Source: Adineta steineri
Lineage: Eukaryota; Rotifera; Eurotatoria; Adinetida; Adinetidae
DNA length: 64,000 nucleotides
Assembly (NCBI GenBank): GCA_905250115.1
Contig: CAJNOI010000271.1
Location: 22,322-86,321 of the forward strand
Direction of reading: 5' to 3'
The stretch's first letter is position 1, and every line of letters begins with the position of its first letter. The position numbers and the translations under genes are program-made. Below the pieces are notes generated by a model that made no database searches, was not told the origin of the DNA, and saw nothing but the letters and a program-made list of their open reading frames with translations. This document shows positions 34,079-45,901 of this stretch, in pieces.

Positions 34079-34213
34079 TAATTCTATCAATTGCGAATAT
34101 GAGGAAATATATTGTATATAATTTATTTATCTGAACTTAGAAGAAAAAAACAAAATTTATTTTTAATAATTATTAAAGCTTAACAAGTGCAAAAAAAAGG
34201 AAATGTACAAATG

Positions 34214-34992
34214 TTAATAAGAACAAAATTCATTTGATGATAAACAATGATTCATATCCATCGTACAATCACCTGTACTTGTTGTTGCTATTGGATCAAG
34301 TCCAATCATTTCAACTTCATTTTTAAATATATCTAATAAATGTTCAATATCATCTGTATAGATATTTTCATGTTCAATCATTTGAATTGGTTCATTAAAA
34401 TTTGTTGGCATATGAACAGTTGGTAATGTATCTGAAAGTGATGGATCATTTTTAAGTAACATATATCGAGATGTTCGTTGTTGTTGTTGTTGTTGTGTCG
34501 ATGGTTGTGAATAATCAAAATAGAATGATTCAGATGATAATGATTGTGTAGGATAAATAGGAAGAATTTGTTCAGAATGAAAACGTTTTGTCTGATGATG
34601 ATATGATGATGTTGTTGATGAATCAAATTTACGTTTTGATGTTTGATTATGATATGATTGATGAGAATAGTATTGATTCTCTTCATTTGAACATTGATGA
34701 TTATGAGTAAATGCCGGTATTGATGAACGTATTGTTTGACCATTAACAACTGTAAATGGTTTATTTATTCGTTCAATTTTTTTATTTTTATTTTCATGAT
34801 TATTATATTCATTTGATGTTGAATAACGTTGTTGTTGTTGTTGTTTAGTATTATTCATTTGTATAAGCCATGATAAATCAGTTAAATCATCATCAATTTG
34901 TACAGATTTATTTTCAATCTTAAAAGAAAAGAAAAGAAAAGAAAAGATATTTTTATTTTTCTTGAAAAGTAACTTACTGTTGCAACTGGCAT
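34214..34992 (-). CDS. Gln/Asn-rich acidic protein with FoxN-like N-terminal motif (239 aa)
   Basis: Exon 1 (34978-34992) is a 15-nt microexon encoding MPVAT; exon 2 is 34214-34918. The N-terminus IDDDLTDLSWLI resembles the acidic DDELTNLNWL motif near the start of FoxN2/FoxN3 forkhead proteins. However, no forkhead domain follows: the rest is Gln/Ser/His-rich low complexity, with two poly-Gln runs, a basic KRKF patch and an acidic C-terminus (TDDIEHLLDIFKNEVEMIG). That C-terminal helix could be an activation domain. It may be a transcriptional co-regulator, but the family is unproven. An (AAAAG)n microsatellite lies in the intron at 34922-34947. Confidence 0.4.
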
Positions 34993-36370
34993 TTGTTCAA
35001 TTGTTAAGATATTTATTTCTGTCTATGTATATAACACCTTCAGTCTATTTAAATATGAAAATTCTTTTTTTTCTTTTTCTTCTCTTTTCGTTTATTATAT
35101 AATATAGTACTGAGTGGTATGTATATCGATTGAATAGCTTAAGATAATGATTGTTGCTGCTCATAGTGATGATGTCATATATTTTTTTGTCTTTCGATGA
35201 AATAGAAATGAATATGAGCCGATTGTTGTATTGAAAGATAACAGTGTTATCATTATGAATATAATGGAAAGGAATTTTTTGTATATGATTAGAAATCTAA
35301 TGAGTGATAATTTATTTGGTATGTACGAGAAAAGATTTTAAAATAAAATTCCAAGAGTGTTTATCTTAAAATATAATCAGTTTAATGAGAAGTTTTCTAG
35401 AACAAAAATTACATAGAACATTTATAATCTTATTAGTTAGAGTAGAAAACATTAGATATTCGAATAGTTATTTTTTCTTGGTGGAAATAAAATCAATGAA
35501 ACGACTTCTTCTTATAATATCTGCTTGAGTACTTTAAATACTCTTTCCGAAACAAATAATATATTTTATTATTTCTTCGAATATGGCTTAGACATCCATG
35601 TTCTTTGCATGTCATCATATTAGTTTTCTTTATTATCATAAAATGATCCCGATAGATTTTCTATTTAAATATTTACTTCTATATCTTCGTTATTATTCTT
35701 CTCGTTCAAAAATAATTAAACTAAGAGGAATCTTTTAATGAAAAACTCTATTAGGAATTGTCTCATTTAATTTAAAAGAAAATAAATGTCAAGGAAAAAA
35801 AAAACCTCGGTCGCTCTTATTTTAATTAGACAATTAGACGTACTACTTTCCATTTTCTTTTTGAAGAGATCCGTTCCATATTAACCTCATATCTTTGATT
35901 ACGACACTATATTTTTTCTGCTAATTTCAATCTTTAGTATATTGCACAGACATATATAACGCTTCTCTTTCATCAGAAGTTGTATTCGAACAACCACTTT
36001 GTTTTAATGACATTTATAATCACATTGCATGTTTTTGTTTTTTCTCTTCTATGAATATAAATAAATTTGAACGTCCTATTAGATAGATAGATAGGACTAT
36101 TTGAGTTTTGTTTGTTACTGTTCAAGACTATGTTTATTATTTTAATAAATAAATACTTATATGTATATAATAAGCAAATGAACAATAAGTGACTCGTATT
36201 GGTGAAAATAAATACGTTTTTTTGTTTTCTTAATGTTAGAATTATTAGTAAATAAAGTAGATTGATGCACACACAAAAACAAAATGATAAAGAGAAAAGA
36301 CGTGCAAGTGACATATAGAGAAGAAAAAAAAAGAAAAGTGATTATTCATAGTTTTAAATGTCTTTATTGA
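34993..36370. other. Intergenic, no gene recognised
   Basis: AT-rich spacer between two minus-strand genes. Open frames such as 35973-36314 are incidental, with no domain and no splice support. Confidence 0.4.
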
Positions 36371-36696
36371 TTAATCTTTATATGCTCGTTGAAATTCTAG
36401 AAGAAGACAAAAAAAAACATAAAGAATTTTATTTGAAAAATAAATATATATGTATACCTTCAAATGTTACGAGACCATCTTTATCCGAATCAATAGCAGC
36501 GAATGCTTTGCTAATAGCAGTATCATCCTTATTTGCTTTTGAATAATATGCACGAAATTCTTCTAAAGTTATATGACCATCTTTATCCTAGAAACAAAAA
36601 AACAATAAATTTAATTTTTATTAAGAGTAATCTTACTCCATCAAGTCGATCGAATTCAGATCGAAGATCATCCGATGAACCTTTTGTTCCTGACAT
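36371..36696 (-). CDS. Two-EF-hand calmodulin-like protein (71 aa)
   Basis: Exons 36637-36696, 36458-36587 and 36371-36396 join in frame to 71 residues. The two canonical 12-residue loops are DGDKDGHITLEE and DSDKDGLVTFEE, both with Asp at positions 1, 3 and 5 and Glu at 12. They are preceded by helices (LRSEFDRL; ISKAFAAI), and the protein ends EFQRAYKD. It is half the length of calmodulin, so it resembles a single lobe. It is a likely calcium sensor or buffer in the cytosol; the partner is unknown. Confidence 0.8.
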
Positions 36697-37944
36697 GTTT
36701 TGAACGAAAAGAAATTAAATAATAGAAAGAAATTATCTAGAAATTAAAAAAAATACAATTGCTCTTATTTGTATACTATCCTACATGGATTTTTACTCTT
36801 AACATTCGTACTATATACTTCTCTTGTAAAAAAAAAGAGTTAAGTTATATGTTAGTCTTCATTTGTTTCCTTTTTATATATCCTTCTCTCACTCTCTCTT
36901 TCTCTTTTTTCTCTCTTATTCTAGTTTTCTAGCAAAAAAAACGTTCCGGGAAAAACGTATTGAGAAAATGACGATCGTGTGTTGTTCTTAAAATATCCCT
37001 TATACTACCGGTAAAACACTAGTTTACTCGGTATATATAGTCAATCTTATCGACATTCATTTGTATGTGTAGACAAAGAAGAAAAAAAAAAGAAAAATAA
37101 CTAATTTACGTTCAATCCATTTTCTAACACTACCGTCTGTTCTTTCTCAAATCTAAAATTCTCTGTTTTTGTTTTTCTTCAAAATAATCTTGTATTACCT
37201 TGTCATACTATCGAGATGATTTCCAATTAGATTTAATTAATTATTTATTTTATTATTACTCACAAATTTATTTGTTATCTTGATAATATATTCATTGCTA
37301 AGATAAAAATAATTTTTTTTTTCTCTCCATAGAAAAGATTAGACGAAAAGATATATATACATTTTTTTTTGATTATAGAAGTAATGCTTTGTTCTTAATG
37401 TTCAAGATGACAGGAAGAACACTAGTACTCTCAAGTGACATTTCAAATTGAATGAGCGATCGATTTTTATCATATAATATAGCTTCTAGCGTTTTGATTT
37501 TATTTGAAATCATACCGGATATCATTAAAAAGAAATCAAACTCATTTCACTTGTTGAGTTTTTCAAAATAACGATAAAAAAACATAAAGTGATAAATATT
37601 GAGAGACTAAACAAATGTTTTTCACAAACTGATCAATTATTTACAAAGTCTTGTTAAATTCTGAAGAAAAAAAATCTTTTAATTTATCTCATATACATTG
37701 TTCAATATTTATTACAAGAACAGATTCTTGGTATTAATAGAATTTAAATGAAAAGAATCATATTACTGAAATACCGTATGTCGAAAACTGTTCTTTCATG
37801 AAAAAAAAATTGTAGTGAATTTTATTTTTAAATAGATGTCGTATGATATGATTGGATAGAGAGTCTGTTACTATGACGTTATAAAACAGAATGATGCTTT
37901 GATTAAGCATTCGCATATCAAATTGAATATTTAACTTAAACATC
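36697..37944. other. Intergenic between divergent genes, no gene recognised
   Basis: AT-rich with CT-rich runs near 36888-36925. It should contain the divergent promoters of the EF-hand gene and the TEX47-like gene. Confidence 0.4.
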
Positions 37945-39079
37945 ATGACTCAAGTACGAAATAAACGTCGAAATGAACGTCTTAGACCAGCACATGATAT
38001 AATTGGTGGTGAAAATCATAATGATTATCCTACTCAAACATTATTCGAAGAAATTAAAGAAAAAAAAGTATATTATATTTAAAATAATATTTATTAGATA
38101 TTTAAAATATTGTATTTAGTTGCCATTTGTAAGTAATATTGTTATTATCGGTCGTTTACGAGATACTTGGGATAAACAATCTGAACTTGGAGGTTTGAGT
38201 TATTTGTTTTTGTTGGATAAATTTAACTTTTGTTTATAGAGTATTATCAAAAATTTATAAGTTCATTATCAAGTATTATTGAAAAAGGTCTTGAACATCA
38301 TGAACATAATACACCGGATAGCTATAATACGCAACATGCTACTGGTCTCTTACTTATTTTTCCAACTCTTTTTGTTCATTGTCTTGAAGTAACAAATCCA
38401 GCATTAAAACTTGTTCTTGAAGATCTTAATCAATCAATTAATACTCAAGATGGGCTTATTCGAGAAGCATCTATTCTTAATATATCATATAATGTTTGTA
38501 CTTTTAAAAAAATATTACAATTAAATTTTGTTTTTTCTCTATTAAGATTAAAACACGTATTTATCCAAATTGGACTTTTAAAAGTATTAAATTAGCTGTT
38601 GAAGACCTTGATGCTCAACCGGCGGAAACAACAGAAACAATTGCGTTAGAGGTTCTTGGTAAATTATTACGATTAGCTAAATATCAAGCGGAAGAACGAC
38701 AACGAAATGTAATACTTAAATATTTAATTACAATTTTCAATATTGTATTTCTTTTACTAAAGGAACGACCTATTGATATTCTTGCAAATATTGATCAACA
38801 ACGAGCTGATCTACTACCTAATCAAGGTAACCATATAAATTTTCTTTTTTTTTCTTGATAATTAAAATTTCTTTTAAGCAAATATTAATTATCTTCTTAA
38901 ACAACCAATTTTTCGAACAGCAGATGATATTCTTAAAAATTATAAACGTCCAGTGAATATTCGTTTCGAAAGTGGTAAGTAAAATTATTTACTTATTAAA
39001 TTATTTATAACATTATCTATCTCTATTTTTAGATTTAACTGCACCACCCACTCATCGATTATTTCCAATCACTTTTTAA
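37945..39079 (+). CDS. TEX47-like protein with BLUF-type ferredoxin-like fold (272 aa)
   Basis: Exons 37945-38067, 38120-38192, 38240-38493, 38547-38708, 38763-38826, 38879-38974, 39033-39079 (273 codons including stop). The core FVSNIVIIGRLRD, YYQKFISSL, ATGLLLIFPTLFVHCLEV, VLEDLNQ and ILNISYNIKTRIYPNW follows the order of BLUF-fold proteins and of testis-expressed protein 47 (TGLLL-YP, H-LE, NI-TR-W). The flavin-binding residues of true BLUF photoreceptors are not evident, so light sensing is not claimed. In vertebrates the family is linked to cilia and sperm. The C-terminus (PPTHRLFPITF) is unstructured. Assigned from remembered motif order, so moderate confidence. Confidence 0.5.
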
Positions 39080-39331
39080 CTATTGCTTTATTTTTTATAA
39101 CTAATTATGTTCGTTTTTCGTCTTTTTTTTGCGTCATAATAAATGAAAAACCATTCAAAACAAAAGTCACGAATACTTATTGTGTAAAACCTAAACCCGT
39201 ATTTTATCGTTCGTAGTAATAATAGATCGGCGTCATTCTACGATAAAATTAGTAATATATGACGTCAATCGATTATAATCAATGATATATAAATATCGGA
39301 TTGATTAAGATAGTAGTCGCTCAATAATAAA

Positions 39332-41566
39332 ATGTACATCAATATGATTCTTTTGATTTTCTTTCTATTTAATTATTTTTCTATAATAAATGGTTTTAAT
39401 CCAATATCTTTATCGTCGAATTCGCCTAGTGCAACACATGAATCTATAACTCGTTGTGCTTTTGCTATAATAACTAGTGAATATATTCAAACACGATTCC
39501 AGATTAATATAACCATACCTACAATAACAAATGGTACATGTCCATCATCATTTTTTATACAATTAAAATCAATCTTTCCACAAGTACAAAAACAAGGTGG
39601 AAATTCATATAGTACTTGGATAAATACAATTGATTATATTATTGGATTTAATGCATTAGTTGATGTTGTTGAACAAACAGATGAATCACGTCATTTTGAT
39701 TCCGAATCATTTATTGCAGCATCACAGATTATTCTTGCACGTTATAAAATAGCTATTGATTCATTAAACTCTTCTGATTATGATAATAGTAATGAATATT
39801 TTGGAAAAGTAACACATACATTACAAGGTATTTATTAAAAGACTTTTTTTCGTCATATTATGATTTTAATAAATATATATATAGATTTTTATTCACATTC
39901 AAATTGGATTGAATTGAATAATCGAGAACCTCAACAAGATCTTGGTATTAATAATATGACATCTGCTCAATTTGCTGCACCAACAGTTCGAACATGTACA
40001 AATTGTTCAACGGGTACAAATGCTATATGTCCATCAAATAATTGTACATTAGCAGGTTTAACAAGTGGTTATTTCAAATTACTTACAGATATTATTCATA
40101 AGAAACCAGTAGGTAAATGTTCACATGGTGGTACATTCGATGCAACAAAAAATAATGATGCTATTGGTGGTATTAATAAAGATACCGTTGATTCAATTCA
40201 TGGATTTTTACATGTACCAGCTGCTCAAACAGCTTATTTAGCAACATATAAAATTTTACGACAATTTCGTAGTCAAGTTCTTGATACACTCTTTGGTAAA
40301 TTTATTAATATATTAGATCGAAAAGCAGTTTCTAGCAAAATACTTATGCTAGTTTCATCATCATCTAAATCACAACAAGATTCATCATTAGTTTATACAA
40401 ATATTTTAAATGATATTCGTAAAACAAATATGTTTTCTTCTATTCAAGAAATTGTATTATCACCAGCTAGAGATTCTTATTATAAATCACATATACTTTC
40501 AATAGCAACACATAAACATATTAGAATTGATATATTACGTAATTCAATGTATCGACAAAATTCTTTTGATTATGGTCAAGATTTAGCAAGAATTACTGGT
40601 GGTCTTTATCTATATAATTATAATAAAAGTCAAGATAATATCAATGTAAATCAAAATCAACAAACGGAATTAATTAATTTATTATATTCAAAAGATTCAT
40701 CATCAGATAATATTTTAATTAATGTTGACAATACATGTTCAGATCTTATTTTAGAATTTCTTATTAATGATACAATATCATCATTGACAATTCAATTACA
40801 AAAGTGGAGTCTAGTTCTTTCACCATCAAATATTCTTACGAATACAACTTATTATAGATCGTATATATTTTCAAATATATTACCTGGTCAATGGAGATTA
40901 ATTATTTCTTCGTTACCAATTAAATTTACATTTGATTTACGAGTATCATGTTATAGTAAATTTCATTGTTTTTCACGTGTTTATGTAAATAATGATAATG
41001 TTATTCATTCTGGTCTTATAGAATTCGAAGGTAATTTAATTCAAAATCAAAATGCTCTTCTCATAACAACATGTGATGATAATTCAATTAATATAACTGA
41101 TATTTCGGTAGCAATTGTAGATGAAATTAATGGAAATATATTAGGAAATTCATTTCAATCAATTTATAATTCAGAAAATGATCGTTGGATAACAAATTTA
41201 ACAAGTATTCCATCAAATCCATTTCGTTTTAAATTTTCATTTAATAATCAGCAAATACAACGTTTATCATATCTATTATATCAACCTAGTTTAATCGATG
41301 TTGAAATTACTCAAGTTAATACAACATCAAAACAAAACATACTTATCAATTATCGTATTCATAATTATAATAAAAAATCAGTTAAAATAAATTTTATTGC
41401 AAAAAATATTGGAACATATATAACTACAAAAGATTATAAATTAAAAGCTAATGCAACTCAGGATGATTATATTGACTTAAAGTCAGAAGCAAATCAAAAG
41501 GATATGATTGTCTTAACAATCACAACATCAACAGGGGATTGGAATTATGACGTTTATTCTTTGTAA
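39332..41566 (+). CDS. VWA7-like secreted protein with Het-C-type N-terminal domain (725 aa)
   Basis: Two exons: 39332-39827 and 39885-41566. The signal peptide is MYINMILLIFFLFNYFSIINGF. SATHESITRCAFAII, HSNWIEL, CTNCSTGTNAICPSNNCT, and HGGTFDATKNNDAIGGINKD match the N-terminal domain shared by VWA7 (G7c) and fungal Het-C-like proteins. A vWA-like Rossmann segment follows (KILMLVSSSSKS...TNILNDIRK...IQEIVLSPARD), though the MIDAS DxSxS appears lost: SSSSKSQ lacks the aspartate. The C-terminal half is beta-rich with many NxS/T sites. It is an extracellular or secretory-pathway protein; biochemical role unknown. Confidence 0.6.
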
Positions 41567-41871
41567 ACTTTTATAAATATTTGCTTTTTTATTTTTTATA
41601 AATAAACTATCTTTACATTAACTTCTCTATTCATTATCCCTAATTGAAGCTCAAAAGTATAAACAGCTCCTTTTTCTTTCCTTCATGTGCTGTATAGATC
41701 GTATGTGAACAATCCTATATATGTATGCACGCACATGTACATCGAAAAAAGCCGATTGATTCATGAATTTTATCTAATTTTCTTTTTGTGAATAGATTAA
41801 TAATGTACACGGATTTCGTTTTGTTGAAGAAGAATCAAATGACGGACAACAAGTATTATATAAGATAATGC

Positions 41872-42138
41872 ATAGGGCATATCGAAAGTCTTTATAGAGC
41901 GATATCAAATGCTTATAGAATGCTTCAAGAAATTTTCTTTTTACATAGACAGATAGTAAAAACAAAACTCTACATTTCTACATCATTTGATCATCATTCA
42001 ACTAATACCGTAATAATAATATTCTGATGAATATTATTTTTGTGTAAACTTAACTGACGGATGAGATCTATTAATAACTATATTTTATGTTTCAATTTTC
42101 AATCAACTTATGAATTATGTTGAAAAGAAAAATATACC
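41872..42138. repeat. Left arm of large inverted repeat (intact)
   Basis: This arm is the reverse complement, at roughly 90 percent by eye, of 42419-42488 joined to 42737-42930. It reads without interruption through GACGGATGAGATCTATTAATAACTAT, which is exactly the site where the right arm is split by a MITE. The loop between the arms (42139-42418) is AT-rich and non-coding. Confidence 0.85.
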
Positions 42139-42418
42139 AGAAAATGCAGCGTAAAAAGTTCTATCTATAATTCATAAAAAACCATTTACTTTACATATTC
42201 AACAAGAAGAAAAAGGTTTTCGCTGTGTGGGAGTGAATAATTTTTTCGAAGCAGCAAAAATTTATCATACAGGATTTTATTATTTTTTGAATACAAAAAG
42301 TAAATAGTTAAAATAAAGTTTATTTTATAAATTCTGGGGTCTTTCACGGTGCACCTCATAATATACATTTTTTTTAATGAAAGATATCAGGTAACACCCT
42401 TTTCATGCTGCATCTTCC

Positions 42419-42930
42419 GGTATATTTTTCTTTTCAACATAATTCATACGATGATTGAAAATTGAAACATAGAATATAGTTATTGATACCCAGGACGCTC
42501 ATTCCGACCATCGGAAACGACATCTGAAACGGCCTAAAACGGCGTTTTACTGACTTATTTTTAGTCTTATTTCACCGTAATCCGTCAACCCAGAACACGG
42601 GCCGTTTTTTCACTTAAAACCGGCCGTCGTTTTCCCCCTTATTTCTATACATTTCTGGATCGACGTTTTAGGACCGTATTTTACCGGTTTGCCACATTTA
42701 AGGCCGTTTACATCGCCGTTGTCTTTGCCCTGGGTAGATCTCATCCGTCAGTTAAGTTTACACAAAAATAATATTCATCAGAATATTATTATTATGATAT
42801 TAGTTGAATGATGATCAAATGGTATAGAAATGTAGAGTTTAGTTTTTACTATCTGTCTATGTAAAAAGAAAACTTTTTGAAGCATTCTATAAGAATTTGA
42901 TATCGCTCTATAAAGACTTGATATGTCCTA
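42419..42930. repeat. Right arm of large inverted repeat, split by a MITE
   Basis: The two blocks 42419-42488 and 42735-42930 complete the palindrome with 41872-42138. Removing 42489-42736 (element plus one TA) restores an arm collinear with the left one (ATAGTTATTGATAGATCTCATCC). Arms of about 265 bp around a 280-bp loop suggest a foldback element. Confidence 0.85.
42489..42734. mobile_element. 246-bp CCCAGG-ended MITE nested in palindrome
   Basis: The ends are CCCAGGACG and CCCTGGG, flanked by TA on both sides. The uninterrupted opposite arm shows a single TA at the site, so the TA is a target-site duplication. The interior (repeated AACGGC/GGCCGTTT words) differs from the 278-bp copies, so this is a separate subfamily sharing only the termini. 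GC content is clearly higher than the host sequence. Confidence 0.8.
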
Positions 42931-43218
42931 AGTAATACCAATTACTTCTTTGAAATAGTCTTTTTCAGTCATGGGAAAATAATATCGTTATAAGATGAAC
43001 TATAAATAAAAAGAAAAAACGAAACATTTTTAAATCATCGTCAAGTTTGATGAATATGAGCTAATTTTATATTTTTCTCGTCTATTTCGTTCATAGATGA
43101 ATGTTCAATCGTCATGTTTTGAGATATATCGTCTGTATATAATATGCCGGCTGAGTATTAGTTTATATCTTATACTCTTATTTATTTTTCTCCTCTAAGA
43201 AACATTTTTTCGTTCAAT

Positions 43219-43429
43219 ATGGCAGAAAAAGAAGTAAATTATATTTAAATTATCTGAAAATTTCTTATACTATTATTAATTGATATAAAATGTTTTTTTT
43301 TGTATTTAGGAAAACATTAATAACGTGGATGAACAAATCGAAAATCTGTTTAAGGCATTTGAAAATGGAACTTTAAATAAACAACAATATCTTGATGAAC
43401 TCAAAAAGTTTTTTAAAAAAAAGGATTAA
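43219..43429 (+). CDS. SHOCT-like microprotein, copy 2 (44 aa, two exons)
   Basis: Exon 1 (43219-43233) again encodes exactly MAEKE, followed by GTAAAT. Exon 2 (43310-43429) starts after GTATTTAG and ends TAA. The core DEQIENLFKAFENGTLNKQQY aligns with EQITQLFLQLKSGDIKQEEY of the gene at 3004. Both have the helix-Gly-turn-helix SHOCT pattern, and here a Lys-rich C-terminus follows (FFKKKD). The shared first exon, intron position and phase show the two genes are paralogues. TGTATATAATA lies about 80 bp upstream. Function unknown. Confidence 0.6.
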
Positions 43430-44046
43430 AATTTTTTATTGTTACTCTTCATAGACTTGATTGTTATATTCATTTCTTTGATCAAGTTTATTATTAATAA
43501 AAAGATATTTTCATTTTTAATAATATTTTTCCTTTTGGTACATTCAAATTGAGTTATCTAAAGGTACTATTGCCTCATAAGGAAAGTTTTAAAACACAAC
43601 AAAATTTAACATTCTGAATTTTTTAATAAGAATCAGTAGAGTAGTTTATTATTAGACTTTTGATTTAAATATACAAAAAAAGAAATGCATCTTCACTTTC
43701 GATATTTAAATTATTTTAGGATGAAATCTTTCGAGTAAAATCCATAAATGATAATATTCAAATCGATAAAGAATTTTGTAGTCTTAGTATTTTTCTATAC
43801 CACGTGTCCTTCTCTTCAAACAAAACATATCATTAATACTTTACAAAAACAGATTTATATAAGAAAAAGAAAAAAAGAAAAAGAATCACTGGTAAGCATA
43901 CGTGAAAAACAACAAGTAAAGAAAAATAGAGGAGAAAGTTAACGAGAACATTCACCCCGTCCTCGTCGTACGCATAGAACGGAGAAAAACAAATTTACGT
44001 TTGTTTATGAAAATGTCCTGATAGTCAGAGTCACTAGCAAAAAAAA
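43430..44046. other. Intergenic before the P450 gene
   Basis: No gene seen. The frame at 43748-43942 has no supporting feature. Confidence 0.35.
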
Positions 44047-45765
44047 ATGTTTTTATGTACTTGCATTCTACTAGCTGTACTTTTTATTTTAATTATTGCG
44101 TATTTATGGCATATTCGATCGACGTACGAATTTTTCATAAAACTTAATATCCCTGGCCCACCACCTGTACTTTTTTTTGGAAATTTTCTCGATATTATCA
44201 AAAGTAAACGATCATCTTTGAGTATTCATAAATGGACACAAAAATATGGTCGTATTTTTGGTTATTTCGAAGGACATTCACCTATCTTAGTTGTATCTGA
44301 TCCAGATGTTCTACAAGATGTATTTATTAAATCATTCTCAAATTTTCATTCTCGACGTTCATTTCCATTGGAGAAACGAGATGGCAGAGATGTTCATCTT
44401 TTCGGAGCTACTGGTCTACGTTGGAAACGACAACGATTTGTTATTAATCCTACATTTTCATCTGCTAAACTCAAACAAATGTCACCATTAATTCATCAAA
44501 GTATTGATGTGTTGATGGAAAAATTATCTGATGAATATAAAAAAGGAGAACCATTTGATATATATGCATATCTTAAACGATTTACTATGGATACAATATG
44601 GTCATGTGGTTTTGGTGTTGATACAGATATGCAAAATAATATCAACGATCCGTATCTTACTCATTCGCAGGATATTTTTAAGCCACAATTTCGATTAAAT
44701 GTTATTCTTGCTTTATTTATTACGGAACTAAAGCTTTTCTGGGTAAAATTAGACGAAGTACAAAGTGCCATTCGAAATTGGATTCGTCATCATATTCCTA
44801 TAACAAAAACATTTATTAGTTCAAGTCCAGTAAAATGGATTATGAAAGAAGCAAAGAAGGTCATTGATAAACGTCAACTCATTGGTCAAACAAATCGAAC
44901 TGATTTATTACAATTAATGCTTGAATCAGCAACCGATAAAGATATTATTCATGTATAAAATATTATTTTTATTTTGAAAACTAACCAGAATATTTATTTA
45001 GGATCGTCGAGCATCATTTGTTACGAACGATGACACAGGTGTTGAAATGCCACTTATTCGAAAACTTACTAAACATGAAATTGCATCGAATGTTTTTCTC
45101 TTTAGTAAGTTATATTTATTATATCTGTTCTCTCAACTTTTTTCCATATCTTAGTGATTGCTGGATATGAAACAACAAGTACAGCACTTAGTTATGTTAC
45201 TTATGTTCTTGCAACTCATCCAGAAGAACAACAGAAATTACAAGAACATATCGATGCACATTTTAATCCTGAAAATGAACATGATATGCCATCTTATGAT
45301 ACTATTTCACAAATGGATTATTTAGATATGTTTATTCGAGAAACACTTCGAATGTATCCGATTGTACCAATAGCTATTAATCGTCAAAGTACAGAAGATT
45401 TTCAAATCAAAGGTATTGGTACAATTCCAGCTGGTACAATTATTGGTATTGACATGCTTACTTTACATTTTGATAATGATTTGTGGGGTCCCGTTGATCC
45501 GCATGTCTTTTATCCTGAACGATTTGCTACTAAACGTCATCCAATGGCATGGATACCATTTGGCGCAGGACCACGTAATTGTGTTGGAATGCGTTTTGCT
45601 TTAATGGAAATGAAAATGACTCTTATTCGTCTACTCAAATTATATTCATTAGTTAGTTGTGGTGATAAAACAGAAAAAGCATTTAAAAATTTACATGAAG
45701 CTTTTGTTATTGCTCCTTCCGAAGCTATTATACGTTTAGAACGTCGTAATGAACATCATGACTAA
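44047..45765 (+). CDS. Cytochrome P450, CYP3-clan-like (539 aa)
   Basis: Exons 44047-44952, 45002-45104, 45155-45765. An N-terminal membrane anchor (MFLCTCILLAVLFILIIAYLW) is followed by the hinge NIPGPPPVLFFGN. The C-helix GLRWKRQRFVINPTFSSAKL, the I-helix oxygen-activation motif AGYETTS, the K-helix ExxR (ETLRMYP), the meander FYPERF and the heme-binding loop FGAGPRNCVG with the thiolate Cys are all present. The W-K-RQR and FSSAKLK motifs point to the CYP3 clan. It is an ER-membrane monooxygenase probably acting on xenobiotics or lipids; the substrate cannot be read from sequence. Complete and apparently functional. Confidence 0.92.
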
Positions 45766-45901
45766 TTATAATAATTTTTAAAAACTTTCTTTTTCCAGCA
45801 TCAATGAATAATCACAAAGAAAAACAATTTATTAAAACACTAAAAGATGTTATCAGTTCAATAATAGCGCATTTTTTAAAAAAAAAGAAAATTCAAATAG
45901 T

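Noticed and set aside
34378..34749. 123-residue His/Ile-rich frame
   Set aside because: Same-strand shadow of the Q-rich gene in another frame (CAT/CAA repeats read as His/Gln).
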